DNA of 64,000 nt from Desulfosediminicola flagellatus. Its GTDB lineage: Bacteria; Desulfobacterota; Desulfobulbia; Desulfobulbales; Desulfocapsaceae. Shown piece by piece: positions 7,757-17,658 of the stretch (position 1 is its first letter; every line of letters begins with the position of its first letter). The DNA is taken from contig NZ_CP050698.1 of the NCBI RefSeq assembly GCF_005116655.2, positions 3,805,501 through 3,869,500 on the forward strand, given 5' to 3'. Under the pieces are notes generated by a model. The model did no database searches. It was given only the letters and a program-made list of their open reading frames with translations, and was not told the DNA's origin. A program made the translations under genes and the position numbers.

Positions 7757-8761
7757 CTAGCACCCCTTTTGCGTAAAAAACTTACCAAACAGTATTGGTA
7801 GAACCAGTGAAGCAACCAGAAGGACGCCAGTGAAAATCGACATGATAATTCCTGGAATATTTATAAGCTGCATACCGAACTGAACCATGCCAATCAAGAA
7901 CACAGCGAGAATCACACCTGGAATTTTTCCACTCCCTCCAAAAATACTGACACCACCAAGGATGGCGATTGTAATCACCTCAAGCTCCCAGCTACCGGCC
8001 ATATTCGGCCTGGCGGTAGATATCCGTGAAACCAGAAACACCGCTGCCATGGCGGACATGAAGCCATTCAGGGTAAGCAGAGCCAAACGATAATTGTTTA
8101 CCTTGATACCACTGTATCGTGCAGTCACAGGGTTGTTACCGATTGCATAGAGGCGGCGTCCAAAAACAGTATGGTGCAGGAAATACCACGCCACTGCGGC
8201 GAGTAGTATGAACGTAAGAAACTGAGCAGGAACGAGATCAGAAAAGAAATATGTTTGGCCAATAGCCTCAAAACTTTTAGGAAAATCGGTATAGGCCTTA
8301 TCCCCTAAGATGATAAAGGCTATACCTCTGTATAGAGACATGGTGCCGATAGTGACGATAATAGATGGCAGTTCAAGTTTGGTGACCAGCAAGCCATTGA
8401 CAGCTCCCGCTAGAGTTCCGGTTGCTAAACCAGTAGCAACGATAGCCCATGTATCGAGACCATTGGCTGCAGCGAACCCCATCATCACACCGGATAAGGC
8501 AATAATTGAAGCTACAGAAATGTCAATCTCTCTGCCAATAATGACAAGGGTCATACTTAAAACGATAATTGCCTTTTCTGAAAAGTTCTGGGTACTGTCG
8601 GCAAGATTATATACATCAAGAAAGTATGGGGACAATCCACTGTTTACGCAAACTACTATTATTAGCAATAAGAGCAACAACGCCTCACGCGAGCGCAACC
8701 TATCGGTAAATTGCCGGGGAAGCCGGTCAGGGATCATGTAATCTTTTTTGGATGTTTGCAT
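7757..8761 (-). CDS. rhaQ: Rhamnose ABC transporter permease RhaQ-like
   Basis: Membrane subunit of a carbohydrate-uptake-2 (ribose/rhamnose type) ABC importer. The 334-residue protein has a cytoplasmic N-terminal tail and about eight to ten helices, with the family stretches GREIDISVASIIALSGVMMG, PSIIVTIGTMSLYRGIAFII, GRRLYAIGNNPVTARYSGI and ITIAILGGVSIFGGSGKIPG. It is the second permease gene in the order SBP-ATPase-permease-permease-mutarotase, matching rhaSTPQU of Rhizobium. It starts 15 bp after the preceding permease and ends two bases before rhaM, so the genes are translated from one message. Confidence 0.9.
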   Translation of the reverse strand: MQTSKKDYMIPDRLPRQFTDRLRSREALLLLLLIIVVCVNSGLSPYFLDVYNLADSTQNFSEKAIIVLSMTLVIIGREIDISVASIIALSGVMMGFAAANGLDTWAIVATGLATGTLAGAVNGLLVTKLELPSIIVTIGTMSLYRGIAFIILGDKAYTDFPKSFEAIGQTYFFSDLVPAQFLTFILLAAVAWYFLHHTVFGRRLYAIGNNPVTARYSGIKVNNYRLALLTLNGFMSAMAAVFLVSRISTARPNMAGSWELEVITIAILGGVSIFGGSGKIPGVILAVFLIGMVQFGMQLINIPGIIMSIFTGVLLVASLVLPILFGKFFTQKGC

Positions 8762-8776
8762 TGTTACTTTACTCCT

Positions 8777-9754
8777 TTAGTGAACCCTGAGAATCTGCAT
8801 TCCTTTTTGCTTTCGACCACGTGAATTCACGATAACCGCAGCAAGGATAGCTGTACCTGAAACCGCCATTTGCCAGAAAGGTGAAATACCCATAACCGGC
8901 AGAGCATTTTGAAGGACCCCAAGAAACAGTGCCCCAAGGACAGCCCCAAACACGGTACCCGTACCACCGGCAATTCCTACACCGCCAATTACACAGGCAG
9001 CTACCGTCAATAGCTCAAATCCCAAAGCGATTTCAGTATAGGCGATGGCAAAGCGGGCCACCCACAAATAGCCACAGAGGCCAGCCAAAGCTCCAGTTAT
9101 CGCGTATACCGCAAACAACCTTCTTTTGGTGTTAATACCTACATAGTCAGTAGCCGCAGGATTACCTCCAATGGCATAGAGTTCCCTGCCGAAACGTGTA
9201 TGATGCATAACAATCACACCCAGCACTGATATTATGATGCCAATTGCAGCAAGATTGGTCAGACCGGCAAAGCGATCTAGAGGGAAAGCTGTGAAAGATG
9301 CTGGCATTTCTTGAGAATTAACCCATTGCCCGCCAGAGAGTACAAAGACCATGCCTCTGTAGATAGTCATAGCACCTAGCGACACAACAATTGCCGGAAT
9401 ACCAAGCAAAGCAATAAACACACCGTTCAGCATGCCAAGAAGCAATCCTGAGAGCACTGCACAAGCGATAATCAGAGCAAGGTTCGTGTCTGGCCAGTGC
9501 ATGCCTATAAGTGCTGCAATCATACCGGTCAGCGCAATGTTGGCAGCTACTGTCAGATCAATCCCCCTGGTGAGTATGACCATCATCTGAGCCGACGCCA
9601 TGATCATGAGAATAGCGCTATCGGTTAAAACCGAGTCCCACGTCTCAAGTGATAAGAATGATGGCGAGGCAATCCCAACAGCAATGGAAAAGAGGGCAGT
9701 AAAAAGGACGAGCTGCCCCTCTCGGGAACGTAATATCCTTTTAAGATAATTCAT
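8777..9754 (-). CDS. rhaP: Rhamnose ABC transporter permease RhaP-like
   Basis: Membrane subunit of the same importer, 325 residues from the ATG at 9754, which has GGAGGAG at ideal spacing. Longer in-frame extension to 9826 would overlap the ATPase gene and is not needed. Conserved stretches include MASAQMMVILTRGIDLTVAA, GIPAIVVSLGAMTIYRGMVF, FGRELYAIGGNPAATDYVGI and VAACVIGGVGIAGGTGTVFG. It pairs with the RhaQ-like permease to form the transmembrane channel, with the double-domain ATPase as motor. The gene starts 13 bp after the ATPase stop. Confidence 0.9.
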   Translation of the reverse strand: MNYLKRILRSREGQLVLFTALFSIAVGIASPSFLSLETWDSVLTDSAILMIMASAQMMVILTRGIDLTVAANIALTGMIAALIGMHWPDTNLALIIACAVLSGLLLGMLNGVFIALLGIPAIVVSLGAMTIYRGMVFVLSGGQWVNSQEMPASFTAFPLDRFAGLTNLAAIGIIISVLGVIVMHHTRFGRELYAIGGNPAATDYVGINTKRRLFAVYAITGALAGLCGYLWVARFAIAYTEIALGFELLTVAACVIGGVGIAGGTGTVFGAVLGALFLGVLQNALPVMGISPFWQMAVSGTAILAAVIVNSRGRKQKGMQILRVH

Positions 9755-9767
9755 GGTCTCTCCTCCA

Positions 9768-11279
9768 CTATTTGAGTCCGGTGGCCAGGGCGACCACTTG
9801 CTCTTGATTGGTTTCCTTTGCCACAAGGGTTGCTCGGATCAGACCTTCTCGCATAACCACAATCCGGTCTGACAGCCCCATAACTTCAGGAAGATCAGAG
9901 GAGACCATTATGACAGACAATCCTGACTCAACAAGTTCGGCAATGAAATTGTGCAGCATAGCCTTGGCTCCCACATCAATTCCCTTCGTGGGCTCATCGA
10001 GAATGATGATTCGGGGCTCAGAGCCGAGCCATTTGCCAATAACTACCTTTTGCTGGTTTCCTCCAGAAAGTTCGCCGACAAGTTGCGCAAGACTATGGGC
10101 TTTAAGCTTAAGGCGTGACGCATAACGGCGGGCAAATGAATTTTCTTTTTCAGGGTTAAGTCGAAGACCACCTGAAATTTCGGGAAGGGAGGTCAAGGTA
10201 ATGTTATCTCGAACGGACATGGCCAGGATTGCTCCACTTTGCTGACGATCTTCAGGAACATATGCCACCCCTTTTGAAATGGCATCTTCAGCTGTTTTAG
10301 GATAAAAATCCTCGCCATCAAGAGTTATGTTTCCCGACGATGGTCGAGTCAGACCAAAGATAGCATGCATCAGTTCCGATCTACCTGAACCTACAAGGCC
10401 ATAGAAGCCGAGGACTTCACCTTTCCTGAGATCAAAGGAGATATCTTTGAATTCTGTAGGATGGCAAAGATTGTTTACAGATAGCAATGGTTCACCTGTC
10501 ACAGTAGTCCGGGAGCGATATTCGTTCTCCACAGGGCGACCAGCCATCATGTGCACGAGTTCATCCTCGTTAACACCTGCAATTTCTCCTTCGCCGACAA
10601 AAGCGCCGTCTCGAAAAACAACAAACGTGTCAGAAATTGAGAAGATGTCATCAAAACGATGGGAGATAAACAGAATTCCAGTGCCCTCGTCGCGAAGCTT
10701 ACGTACGATCAGGAATAGTTCATCAACTTCTTTCTGGGAAAGAGCCGCAGTGGGCTCATCCATAATAAGGATACGCGCGTCATGGGAAAGAGCTTTGGCG
10801 ACTTCTACCAGATGCTTTTGAGCTACACTCAAGTCTTTAAGTGGTGTCTGTGGTGTGAAATCAACAATATCAAGCCGTTTCAGCAAGTCTCCTGTTTCGG
10901 AGTGCATGCGTTTCCAGTCGAGAAGGCCATTGTTCTTAACAACCTGATGGCCCATGAAGATATTCTCTGTAACCGAGAGTTCGCTGAACATGATCGTTTC
11001 CTGGTGAATAGCAGCAATGCCATCACCCCATGCTTCCTGAGCACTGTGGTAGGAAACCTGTTGACCGTTTCTCAGGATTTTTCCGGAGGTGGGTTGATAG
11101 ACGCCGGTCAGGATCTTCACTAAGGTCGATTTACCTGCACCGTTTTCTCCTAAAAGCGCCAGCACTTCGCCAGGATTAACTCGAAGCTGCACCCCATCAA
11201 GGGCGCGGACTCCAGGGAATTCCTTGGTAATATTCCGGACTTCTAGAAGCGGCGTGGTTTGCGTTCGATCTGTACTCAT
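9768..11279 (-). CDS. rhaT: Rhamnose ABC transporter ATPase RhaT-like (two ABC domains)
   Basis: Sugar-importer ATPase of the RbsA/XylG type, 503 residues from the ATG at 11279 (AGGGAG upstream). The first domain has Walker A GENGAGKSTLVKILTG, a modified signature LSVAQKHLVEVAKAL and Walker B ILIMDEPTAAL. The second has a degenerate Walker A (GLVGSGRSELMHAIFG, no lysine), a standard signature LSGGNQQKVVIGKWL and Walker B IIILDEPTKGID. One full and one degenerate site is normal for this family. The symbol follows the rhizobial naming, where RhaT is the ATPase; E. coli RhaT is an unrelated symporter. It is preceded by the binding-protein gene and followed by both permeases. Confidence 0.92.
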   Translation of the reverse strand: MSTDRTQTTPLLEVRNITKEFPGVRALDGVQLRVNPGEVLALLGENGAGKSTLVKILTGVYQPTSGKILRNGQQVSYHSAQEAWGDGIAAIHQETIMFSELSVTENIFMGHQVVKNNGLLDWKRMHSETGDLLKRLDIVDFTPQTPLKDLSVAQKHLVEVAKALSHDARILIMDEPTAALSQKEVDELFLIVRKLRDEGTGILFISHRFDDIFSISDTFVVFRDGAFVGEGEIAGVNEDELVHMMAGRPVENEYRSRTTVTGEPLLSVNNLCHPTEFKDISFDLRKGEVLGFYGLVGSGRSELMHAIFGLTRPSSGNITLDGEDFYPKTAEDAISKGVAYVPEDRQQSGAILAMSVRDNITLTSLPEISGGLRLNPEKENSFARRYASRLKLKAHSLAQLVGELSGGNQQKVVIGKWLGSEPRIIILDEPTKGIDVGAKAMLHNFIAELVESGLSVIMVSSDLPEVMGLSDRIVVMREGLIRATLVAKETNQEQVVALATGLK

Positions 11280-11388
11280 GTCGCAACTCCCTGATGCTTC
11301 TACGAGGATGTATTTCTTGCCTGAAAATTTCCATGAGCATTTTGAGTTACAAATGCTCATGGATTGGTTGAGTAATGAGAAATGCTAA

Positions 11389-12390
11389 CTAGAAAACTTC
11401 AGACCATTCATCGATATTTTCAGCATTGAAAACAAATGGAGCGCCCATGATCATCAAGCCATTGTCTCTCACAGTGATTTCACCCATCCTGCCCGCTTCA
11501 ACGTTCTCGTCCTTCTTGCCTCTCAGCTTTTCCTCGATAATAGCTTTCATGATGTAAACAGAACTGTACCCAAGATCTGAGGGGTTCCAGAGAGCGAAGT
11601 TTTTAACCACATCCTTTTTGACATAACCGGCAACCTCAGAAGGGAGTCCAAGACCAGTTACAAAAACTGTTCCGGTTTTTCCCTCATCAATGACAGCTTT
11701 TGCAGACGCAGGGAAGCCAACAGAGGTCGGTGCTTCAATACCTTTGAGTTCAGGGAATTTGCGTATAAGTGCTTGAGCTTCGCGGTAGCTCTTGTCTGTC
11801 TGGTCATCACCGTACGTTACAGCTACCAGTTTCATGTCTTTGTATTTTGGATCAGTTTTCAGCGCTTCTTCCATGAATCCGATCCATTCATTCTGGTTAG
11901 TTGCCTGGGAAGATGCACTGACGATGGCAAATTCGCCGGTATAATCCATGGCCTGCCCCATGAGTTCGACCTGCTGGGTGCCAATGAATTTGGAATCAGA
12001 CGGCGCCAGGTGTACGATACGACCATCTTCTGCAATACCGGAGTCAAAAGACATTACAGGAATGCCGCGTTTAATAGCTTTTTTGGTGATGGTCACCAGA
12101 GAATCAGGGTCATTGGCTGAGATAATGATGCCATCAACCTTTTGGGCAATAAGTGACCGGATAATCTCGATTTGTCCTTCTGCTGTTGGTGTCGTTGGAC
12201 CTGTATAGATGACTTCGACTCCACCGAGTTCTTTCGCTGCTTCCTGGGCACCACGATTGGCAGCCTCAAAAAAGCCGTTACCAAGGTTTTTTACGATAAG
12301 AGCGATTTTCATTTCTTTTGCCATAACAGGCGAGACAAAGCCCAGAACAGCAAAGAGCAGCATCACGGAAATCATTTTTCTGTAAATCAT
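11389..12390 (-). CDS. rhaS: Rhamnose ABC transporter substrate-binding protein RhaS-like
   Basis: Periplasmic sugar-binding protein of the Peripla_BP_4 type, 333 residues from the ATG at 12390, which has CGGAGGAG just upstream. A Sec signal peptide is clear: basic MIYRK, hydrophobic MISVMLLFAVLGFVSP, then cleavage near VMA-KE. The mature protein begins MKIALIVKNLGNGFFEAANR and has the typical EIIRSLIAQKVDGIIISAND and AKAVIDEGKTGTVFVTGLG. It delivers rhamnose to RhaPQ. The symbol follows the rhizobial naming; E. coli RhaS is an unrelated regulator. A hairpin lies in the 89-bp gap before it. Confidence 0.92.
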   Translation of the reverse strand: MIYRKMISVMLLFAVLGFVSPVMAKEMKIALIVKNLGNGFFEAANRGAQEAAKELGGVEVIYTGPTTPTAEGQIEIIRSLIAQKVDGIIISANDPDSLVTITKKAIKRGIPVMSFDSGIAEDGRIVHLAPSDSKFIGTQQVELMGQAMDYTGEFAIVSASSQATNQNEWIGFMEEALKTDPKYKDMKLVAVTYGDDQTDKSYREAQALIRKFPELKGIEAPTSVGFPASAKAVIDEGKTGTVFVTGLGLPSEVAGYVKKDVVKNFALWNPSDLGYSSVYIMKAIIEEKLRGKKDENVEAGRMGEITVRDNGLMIMGAPFVFNAENIDEWSEVF

Positions 12391-12417
12391 GGGTTCTCCT
12401 CCGAAAAACAGTTGTGA

Positions 12418-12438
12418 ACCAGGTTTCCCGTACCTGGT
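12418..12438. repeat. Intercistronic hairpin before the binding-protein gene
   Basis: ACCAGGT and ACCTGGT form a 7-bp perfect inverted repeat with a 7-base loop in the gap between rhaD and rhaS, upstream of rhaS on the minus-strand message. Hairpins in such gaps often stabilise the mRNA of abundant binding proteins; that role is inferred here. Confidence 0.4.
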
Positions 12439-12479
12439 ACAGTAAATTCCCCACCACCATAAAGCGGGGATGGTATCGT

Positions 12480-13295
12480 TCAATCAAGCACACCCGTTTG
12501 CGGGGTCACATTGAAGGTCTTGGCAAGGGCTTTAAGTTGTTCAGTGGAGATAGCTTGTTGTTTACCTCCGGCAGCCATAACCTTCAGCAACATCTCTGCT
12601 GCTTTTTCAGCAGTTTCAATCAGGCCAAAAACCTGATCCATATTTTTACCGGCTCCAAAAATTCCATGGTGTGCCCAGAGAACTAAATGGTGCTTTTCCA
12701 TAAGACGTGCAGTCTCATGGCCGATATCAAGCTGCCCAGGCAGCATCCAGTCTAAAATTCCTATTCCATCCGGAAACAGTACCAGGCACTCACTCATCAT
12801 TTCCCACAATTCCCGGGTAACCGTCGCCATATCAAGAGGCAGCACAAAGGAAAGGGCGATGAGGTTAGTGGTATGGGTATGCAGGACAACCGTATCCTGC
12901 CCCCCACTTGCTTTTTTACGAGCAACATGTGACAAAAGATGTGAAGGCAGTTCGCTGGTGGGGCGGCCCCCAGTGGAATATCCCCAAACTACCGAGTATG
13001 TTTCCCCGTTTGGGTTTATGTGAACAATGCCAAGACTTTCTAACGGCGAACTCGCTATGTTACGAAAAAAAACACCTGTCCCGGTGACCAGAAAATAATC
13101 CCCCGCAAGATCCGGCATAGCAAAGGGCAATGTAACTTCCTGCCCAACACAGAGACTTTTTTCAAAAGGAAGCATTTCTTTTGGAGTTATCCGAATAGAA
13201 ATATTTCCTCCGTTTGCCTCTCCCCAACCTTTGGCATAAATTTGCTCTGAAACTCTTGTCATGTCCGTCAGAAACGGCGCTTTTAAAATATCCAT
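12480..13295 (-). CDS. rhaD: Rhamnulose-1-phosphate aldolase
   Basis: Zinc class II aldolase that cleaves L-rhamnulose 1-phosphate to dihydroxyacetone phosphate and L-lactaldehyde. The 271-residue protein lines up along its length with E. coli RhaD (274): KGWGEANGGNISIRI, VTGTGVFFRNI, LGIVHINPNGE, RPTSELPSHLLSH, VVLHTHTTNLIALSFVL (metal-binding histidines), ECLVLFPDGIGILDWMLPG and LVLWAHHGIFGAG. It sits between rhaA (8 bp upstream) and the transporter genes. The pathway continues through glycolysis for DHAP and, probably, through the operon's aldehyde oxidoreductase for lactaldehyde. Confidence 0.96.
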   Translation of the reverse strand: MDILKAPFLTDMTRVSEQIYAKGWGEANGGNISIRITPKEMLPFEKSLCVGQEVTLPFAMPDLAGDYFLVTGTGVFFRNIASSPLESLGIVHINPNGETYSVVWGYSTGGRPTSELPSHLLSHVARKKASGGQDTVVLHTHTTNLIALSFVLPLDMATVTRELWEMMSECLVLFPDGIGILDWMLPGQLDIGHETARLMEKHHLVLWAHHGIFGAGKNMDQVFGLIETAEKAAEMLLKVMAAGGKQQAISTEQLKALAKTFNVTPQTGVLD

Positions 13296-13303
13296 TGTGT
13301 ATC

Positions 13304-14575
13304 CTATTTGCGGGCGTCTTCCGTCCGGGTTTCATAATTCCTGACAGCTTCAAGCCAGGCGCGTCCCACAGGAACTCCGCGTGAAAGGCAGTAGTAGTCC
13401 CATACCGCACCAAAGGGCATGGTCTTCAGTTCTTCAAGCAGCACTAATCTGTCGGTGTAGTTAAACGTCTGTTCTGCCTTGACCAGTTGTTCAGTGTTTT
13501 CCAACAGGCCAAACAGCAATGCTTTTTGCGTATTTCGTGTGCCGATTACCCAAGCAGCTATCCGGTTAATACTGGCATCAAAAAAGTCCAGACCAATATG
13601 GATTCGATCCATTTGGCCGGAGCGAACAATCTCATGAGCAATAGCCACAAGTTCATCATCAAAAATGACAACGTGGTCGCTATCCCATCGCAGCGGACGG
13701 CTGACATGAAGCAGCAGTCCCTCCAGAAAAAGAAGTGAGGATGAAATTTTATTGGATATGACCTCAGTAGGATGAAAATGACCGGCATCGAGACAAAGCA
13801 GCGTGTTTCGGGTAGTGGCATATCCCATATAAAATTCGTGGGAACCAATGACACAGGCTTCAGATCCAATGCCAAAAAGTTTGCTCTCAACAGCATCCAG
13901 ATTATGTTCTTTCGAGATTGCTTCTAAGAGAATGGTATCAAGAGATTCCAACAGGAGCTGACGCGGTGTCATCCGATCTACAGGATTATCTTTAAAGCCA
14001 TCAGCAATCCATATATTGGTCACACAAGGAGTACCAAGCTTCTTACCGAAAGCTGCACCGATACGTCGGCTCGCTTTGCAGTGTTCAATCCAATAATCCC
14101 GTATTCCCTTGTCTGGGTGACTTAAGGTAAAGCCATCGGCACTGTTAGGATGAGAAAAGAGCGTTGGGTTGAAATCGAGACCCATTTTCTTTTCGTGTGC
14201 CCAGTCCATCCAGGCAGTAAAATGCTCAGGGCCGAGATCTGTACGATCAACAGCCTTCCCTCCCGTTTCGGCATAGATAGCATGCAAATTGAGACGATGG
14301 GTTCCTGGGATAAGGGATAATGCCATATCCAGATCTAAACGCAGCTCATCAGCATTTCGAGCTTTACCAGGATAAGCTCCGGTGACCATTATTCCGCCAG
14401 TGAGGTGTTCGTCAGGAGCTTCAAAGCCACCCACATCATCACCCTGCCAGCAATGCAAAGAAATTGGCAAACTATCCAGAACGGACATAGCCTCTTCTGT
14501 ATTTATACCCCACTCGCCATAAGCCTCCTGGGCCATGCGGTAAGAATCAGTGACTGCTTTTTCGTTCTGTTTCAT
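13304..14575 (-). CDS. rhaA: L-rhamnose isomerase
   Basis: Converts L-rhamnose to L-rhamnulose, a metal-dependent TIM-barrel enzyme. The 423-residue protein matches the family size (E. coli 419). Motifs seen are [13 protein letters not shown] near the start, [28 protein letters not shown], the metal-site region [36 protein letters not shown] and [20 protein letters not shown]. The ATG at 14575 has AAGGA just upstream. It follows the regulator-kinase fusion by 20 bp and precedes rhaD by 8 bp. Confidence 0.96.
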   Translation of the reverse strand: MKQNEKAVTDSYRMAQEAYGEWGINTEEAMSVLDSLPISLHCWQGDDVGGFEAPDEHLTGGIMVTGAYPGKARNADELRLDLDMALSLIPGTHRLNLHAIYAETGGKAVDRTDLGPEHFTAWMDWAHEKKMGLDFNPTLFSHPNSADGFTLSHPDKGIRDYWIEHCKASRRIGAAFGKKLGTPCVTNIWIADGFKDNPVDRMTPRQLLLESLDTILLEAISKEHNLDAVESKLFGIGSEACVIGSHEFYMGYATTRNTLLCLDAGHFHPTEVISNKISSSLLFLEGLLLHVSRPLRWDSDHVVIFDDELVAIAHEIVRSGQMDRIHIGLDFFDASINRIAAWVIGTRNTQKALLFGLLENTEQLVKAEQTFNYTDRLVLLEELKTMPFGAVWDYYCLSRGVPVGRAWLEAVRNYETRTEDARK

Positions 14576-14595
14576 GACTATTCCTTCATTCCTTT

Positions 14596-16863
14596 CTAGG
14601 AGGTTGGTGAATTCAGCTCTAGAAAACGTTCATACGCCTGGTCGATTTCCGGTGTGATTTCCGGCTCAAATCTTCTGGGAGGAAATGACTGACCAATAAT
14701 CCTCCGGGCCTCGTCCACATCAGAAATGGCTCCGGTTGCCAGGAATTGGGCAAGTGCATTGCCAAGAGCTGTAGCTTCTATCGGGCCGGCAAGTACAGGT
14801 ATGCCGATTGCCGAAGCAGTAAGTTGATTGAGGAGGTCTGCTTGTGAGCCACCGCCTACTACATGAAGTATATTTATGGTTCTGCCAGTTAATGTGCTGA
14901 GTTGCTTAATGATTCTACGATAGAGTAAACTCAGGCTGTCATATGCACATCTCGCTAAGGCACCGGGAGTTTCTGGAATCGGTTGGTTAGTTTCCTGGCA
15001 AAACATTTGAATTTCATTGACCATATTAACGGGGCTGAAAAAACGCATATCACTCGGGTCAATAAGAGAAGAATATCCGGATTCGGCTGTAGCCATTTCT
15101 GCTAAATCAGCAAATGAATAGCGACCTCCAAGAACTCGAACAATTTCCTGAATAATCCACAGGCCATTAATGTTTTTAAGGAAACGATAGGTGTTGCCAT
15201 AGCCTCCCTCGTTGGTCCAGTTGGCAGCCAAAGCTTCCGAACCGTTAATCGGGGTCTTTAACTCCACCCCAAGTAACGACCAGGTCCCGGAACTCAAAAA
15301 AGCCCAGTCATCACCAGACGCAGGAACAGCCAAAATAGCCGAAGCAGTGTCGTGTGAGGCGGGGGCAATTACTCGCAGCCCGGACAGTCCTGTTTTTTTG
15401 CAAAGTTCAGGCAGAAGGGTGCCAATTTCTGTTCCCGGCTCAACAGGTACTTGCAGTGCTGTTTCTGGCAAAGCAAGTGTGTCGAGCAGATCGGTATCCC
15501 AGAGATTGTCTTTTAAATTCAACATCTGGCTGGTTGAAGCCATTGTCGTTTCGATACTCGCCACGCCAGAGAGTAAAAAATGAAAATAATCAGCGGTAAA
15601 AAGAAGTTGATGGGTTTTGCTCAGCAATTCTGGTTGAGCAAGGGTTTGCGCGTAGAGCTGATAGAGGGTGTTGAACTCTAGAAACTGAATACCCGTCTTG
15701 TTGTATACGTGTTTTCTGGAAATTTGTTCCTGAGTGAAACGTTCGATCATTTCACGTGTACGTTCGTCACGGTAAGCTACAGGACGTTCGAGAAGTGCCC
15801 CCTTCTCATCTAAGAGAACGTAATCAACGCCCCAGGCATCTACACCAATACTCTCGTACTTTTTGCCACTTTTCCCTGCTACACGGAGTCCTTTAATAAC
15901 CTCAGAAAAGAGACGTTCATGCTGCCAGCAAAGACTGCCACCCTCTCTTTTTGGACTATTTTCCATGCGACAAAGTTCATGCATCGTGAGTTTGTCATTT
16001 CGCAATTCTACATCAATAAGGCGACCACTGGAGGCCCCGAAATCAAGAGCCAGACATCTTGAGATGTCTTTTTTAGCGGTTTTTGTCGGATATAATTCCG
16101 CAATAACCACTTTTACACCTGCCTCTTCGAGCATTTTTCGAGACGCCTCATCTATGTTCTCATCAGTAACGACAGCAAAAACTTTACTTAATGGACACAT
16201 GATGATGCTTTTTCTGGTAGTGAATTTGCTACTGTCGGCAAGAATGACAAGCTTTTCACTTTGACTAATGAGTTTCTGCTCAGCATGCACCAGCAGCGGA
16301 TCACCTTCCATTATCCCCCAGGGAGAAATCCCCTGACAGCCGGTAAAGAAAATATCACCAAAAAAATTAGGGGCTTCGCTTTCAAGATGTCCAAGAATGA
16401 TCATGTGATTGTGGAAGACTTCTCCACCAGATACGAAGCATCTGTTGCTGGTTTTCCTAGAGACATACTCAACTATTGGCAGTGAGTTGGTAAGAATGGT
16501 CAAGCCAGTAACGGGAAGGTTCTCAGCCACATGCCATGTGGTTGTACCACCGTTAATAATTATACTTTCATTGCCGGAAAGAAGTGTAGCCGCTGCTCTG
16601 CCTATTGCTTTTTTTGCGTCAGCATTTCGTAATTCTTCCGATGAAAAAGGTGCGGTAACAAGTCGAGATTCCTCTACCGGTTGATCTGCTGATGCGATTC
16701 CACCTCGTACTTTCCTGAGTTGTTTCGTAGAGGCAAGATAGTCAATATCTCTTCTGAGAGTAGATTCCGAAGTGTCAATTACTTCTAACAGCTCCTCTAG
16801 AGAAATAGCCTCTTTCTTTTTCAGTTGCTTGATGATGGCGATATGTCGTTGATGTCGTAGCAT
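14596..16863 (-). CDS. Fused DeoR-family regulator and rhamnulokinase
   Basis: A single 755-codon frame holds two whole proteins. Residues 1-57 are a DeoR winged-helix domain ([14 protein letters not shown], recognition-helix segment [14 protein letters not shown]), and about 75-258 the DeoR effector domain with [12 protein letters not shown] and ILADSSKF. Residues 268-755 are a full FGGY kinase of RhaB type and length, with [43 protein letters not shown] and [20 protein letters not shown]. No second start with a ribosome binding site marks the junction. The kinase phosphorylates L-rhamnulose; the DeoR part likely controls this operon, which it heads. In rhizobia RhaR (DeoR) and RhaK are separate proteins. 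ACAGGA precedes the ATG at 16863. Confidence 0.93.
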   Translation of the reverse strand: MLRHQRHIAIIKQLKKKEAISLEELLEVIDTSESTLRRDIDYLASTKQLRKVRGGIASADQPVEESRLVTAPFSSEELRNADAKKAIGRAAATLLSGNESIIINGGTTTWHVAENLPVTGLTILTNSLPIVEYVSRKTSNRCFVSGGEVFHNHMIILGHLESEAPNFFGDIFFTGCQGISPWGIMEGDPLLVHAEQKLISQSEKLVILADSSKFTTRKSIIMCPLSKVFAVVTDENIDEASRKMLEEAGVKVVIAELYPTKTAKKDISRCLALDFGASSGRLIDVELRNDKLTMHELCRMENSPKREGGSLCWQHERLFSEVIKGLRVAGKSGKKYESIGVDAWGVDYVLLDEKGALLERPVAYRDERTREMIERFTQEQISRKHVYNKTGIQFLEFNTLYQLYAQTLAQPELLSKTHQLLFTADYFHFLLSGVASIETTMASTSQMLNLKDNLWDTDLLDTLALPETALQVPVEPGTEIGTLLPELCKKTGLSGLRVIAPASHDTASAILAVPASGDDWAFLSSGTWSLLGVELKTPINGSEALAANWTNEGGYGNTYRFLKNINGLWIIQEIVRVLGGRYSFADLAEMATAESGYSSLIDPSDMRFFSPVNMVNEIQMFCQETNQPIPETPGALARCAYDSLSLLYRRIIKQLSTLTGRTINILHVVGGGSQADLLNQLTASAIGIPVLAGPIEATALGNALAQFLATGAISDVDEARRIIGQSFPPRRFEPEITPEIDQAYERFLELNSPTS

Positions 16864-16886
16864 AGTATCCTGTTAACCTTTTCCCA

Positions 16887-16943
16887 ATGTCATTGTCAAT
16901 CATTAAATTTCATTTAATGTCATATTATTTCATTTTATGTCAG
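16887..16943. promoter_or_regulatory. Phased repeats upstream of the rhamnose operon, likely regulator sites
   Basis: The hexamer ATGTCA occurs at 16887, 16917 and 16937, spaced 30 and 20 bp apart, that is on the same DNA face. The last two belong to longer near-identical units TTTCATTTAATGTCAT (16908-16923) and TTTCATTTTATGTCAG (16928-16943). On the minus strand, a TTGACA lies among them. DeoR proteins commonly bind such spaced direct repeats, so these are candidate operators for the regulator-kinase fusion starting 24 bp away. Confidence 0.6.
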
Positions 16944-17621
16944 TGCAGTTATATAAATGATTACAAACAAAATCAATTTCACAAAACCCTATATAATCAA
17001 TAAATCTTGGCAGTTAGCCTCATAGAGCCACGTTGCTCCATGTCATCATAAACAATAATCGTATTAGCTTGTTCATAATTCTGAAATTTTATGACATGTT
17101 TTGAAAGAAACCAGAGAAAACTGTTAACTTTCATAGCCAGTCATTTGTTTTTTCTATAGTTAGATGCGTGAATTTTGAAGCAAACTGAAAGGAAGGTCTT
17201 ATCGAAGAGATAAAATGCTTGAGAAAATGAGAGATTATCGATCTGAATCAGGTTGTTAATAGGAGAAATCTAATCTCGCCCCCATGTCTCTCTCAAAAAG
17301 ATACGGTTGATCATAACGAGTTCTGGTTGAAAATATTGTTGATTACTGCTGAATTTCAGAGGTTGGCAAGAGTGGGCAATGCCGTATTTATTTAAAAATT
17401 GTAGAAAGAAGAGGGCACCGAATAGCTGTTTTCTTTGGTCGCTTGCTCATTGCCTTCGTTCAAGGACACTAAGAAATCCAGTACATCTTCTTGTGATACC
17501 TCAAGATGTAATTTTTCTTTTTTTTTTTTTTGGGGGGGGGAAAGGAGGGGTAACGTTACTGAAGATCTTTAGGTGTAATCGAAGTTTTTGTCAGTTGGCT
17601 CCAGCCTGTGGAGTTATGTCG
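16944..17621. other. Non-coding stretch between the rhamnose operon and the cytochrome gene
   Basis: About 680 bp, AT-rich, with no gene I can support. A 101-codon plus-strand frame at 17379-17684 reads through the T/G homopolymer tract and looks accidental. The far end holds the hairpin behind the cytochrome gene; the near end carries the promoter region of the rhamnose operon. Confidence 0.5.
17518..17540. repeat. T14-G9 homopolymer junction
   Basis: Fourteen T directly followed by nine G, then AAAGGAGGGG. No real gene spans it. It lies about 120 bp beyond the 3' end of the minus-strand cytochrome gene. It may vary in length between cells or reflect a sequencing problem at homopolymers. 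Confidence 0.85.
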
Positions 17622-17651
17622 AGGAGGTCCGCTGACAGCAACGGACCTCCT
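17622..17651 (-). terminator. Hairpin after the tetraheme cytochrome gene
   Basis: AGGAGGTCCG and CGGACCTCCT form a 10-bp perfect GC-rich stem with a 10-base loop, 7 bp beyond the cytochrome stop. No T-run follows on the minus strand, so it may act as an mRNA 3' end stabiliser or a weak terminator. Confidence 0.55.
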
Positions 17652-17658
17652 TACCTAT

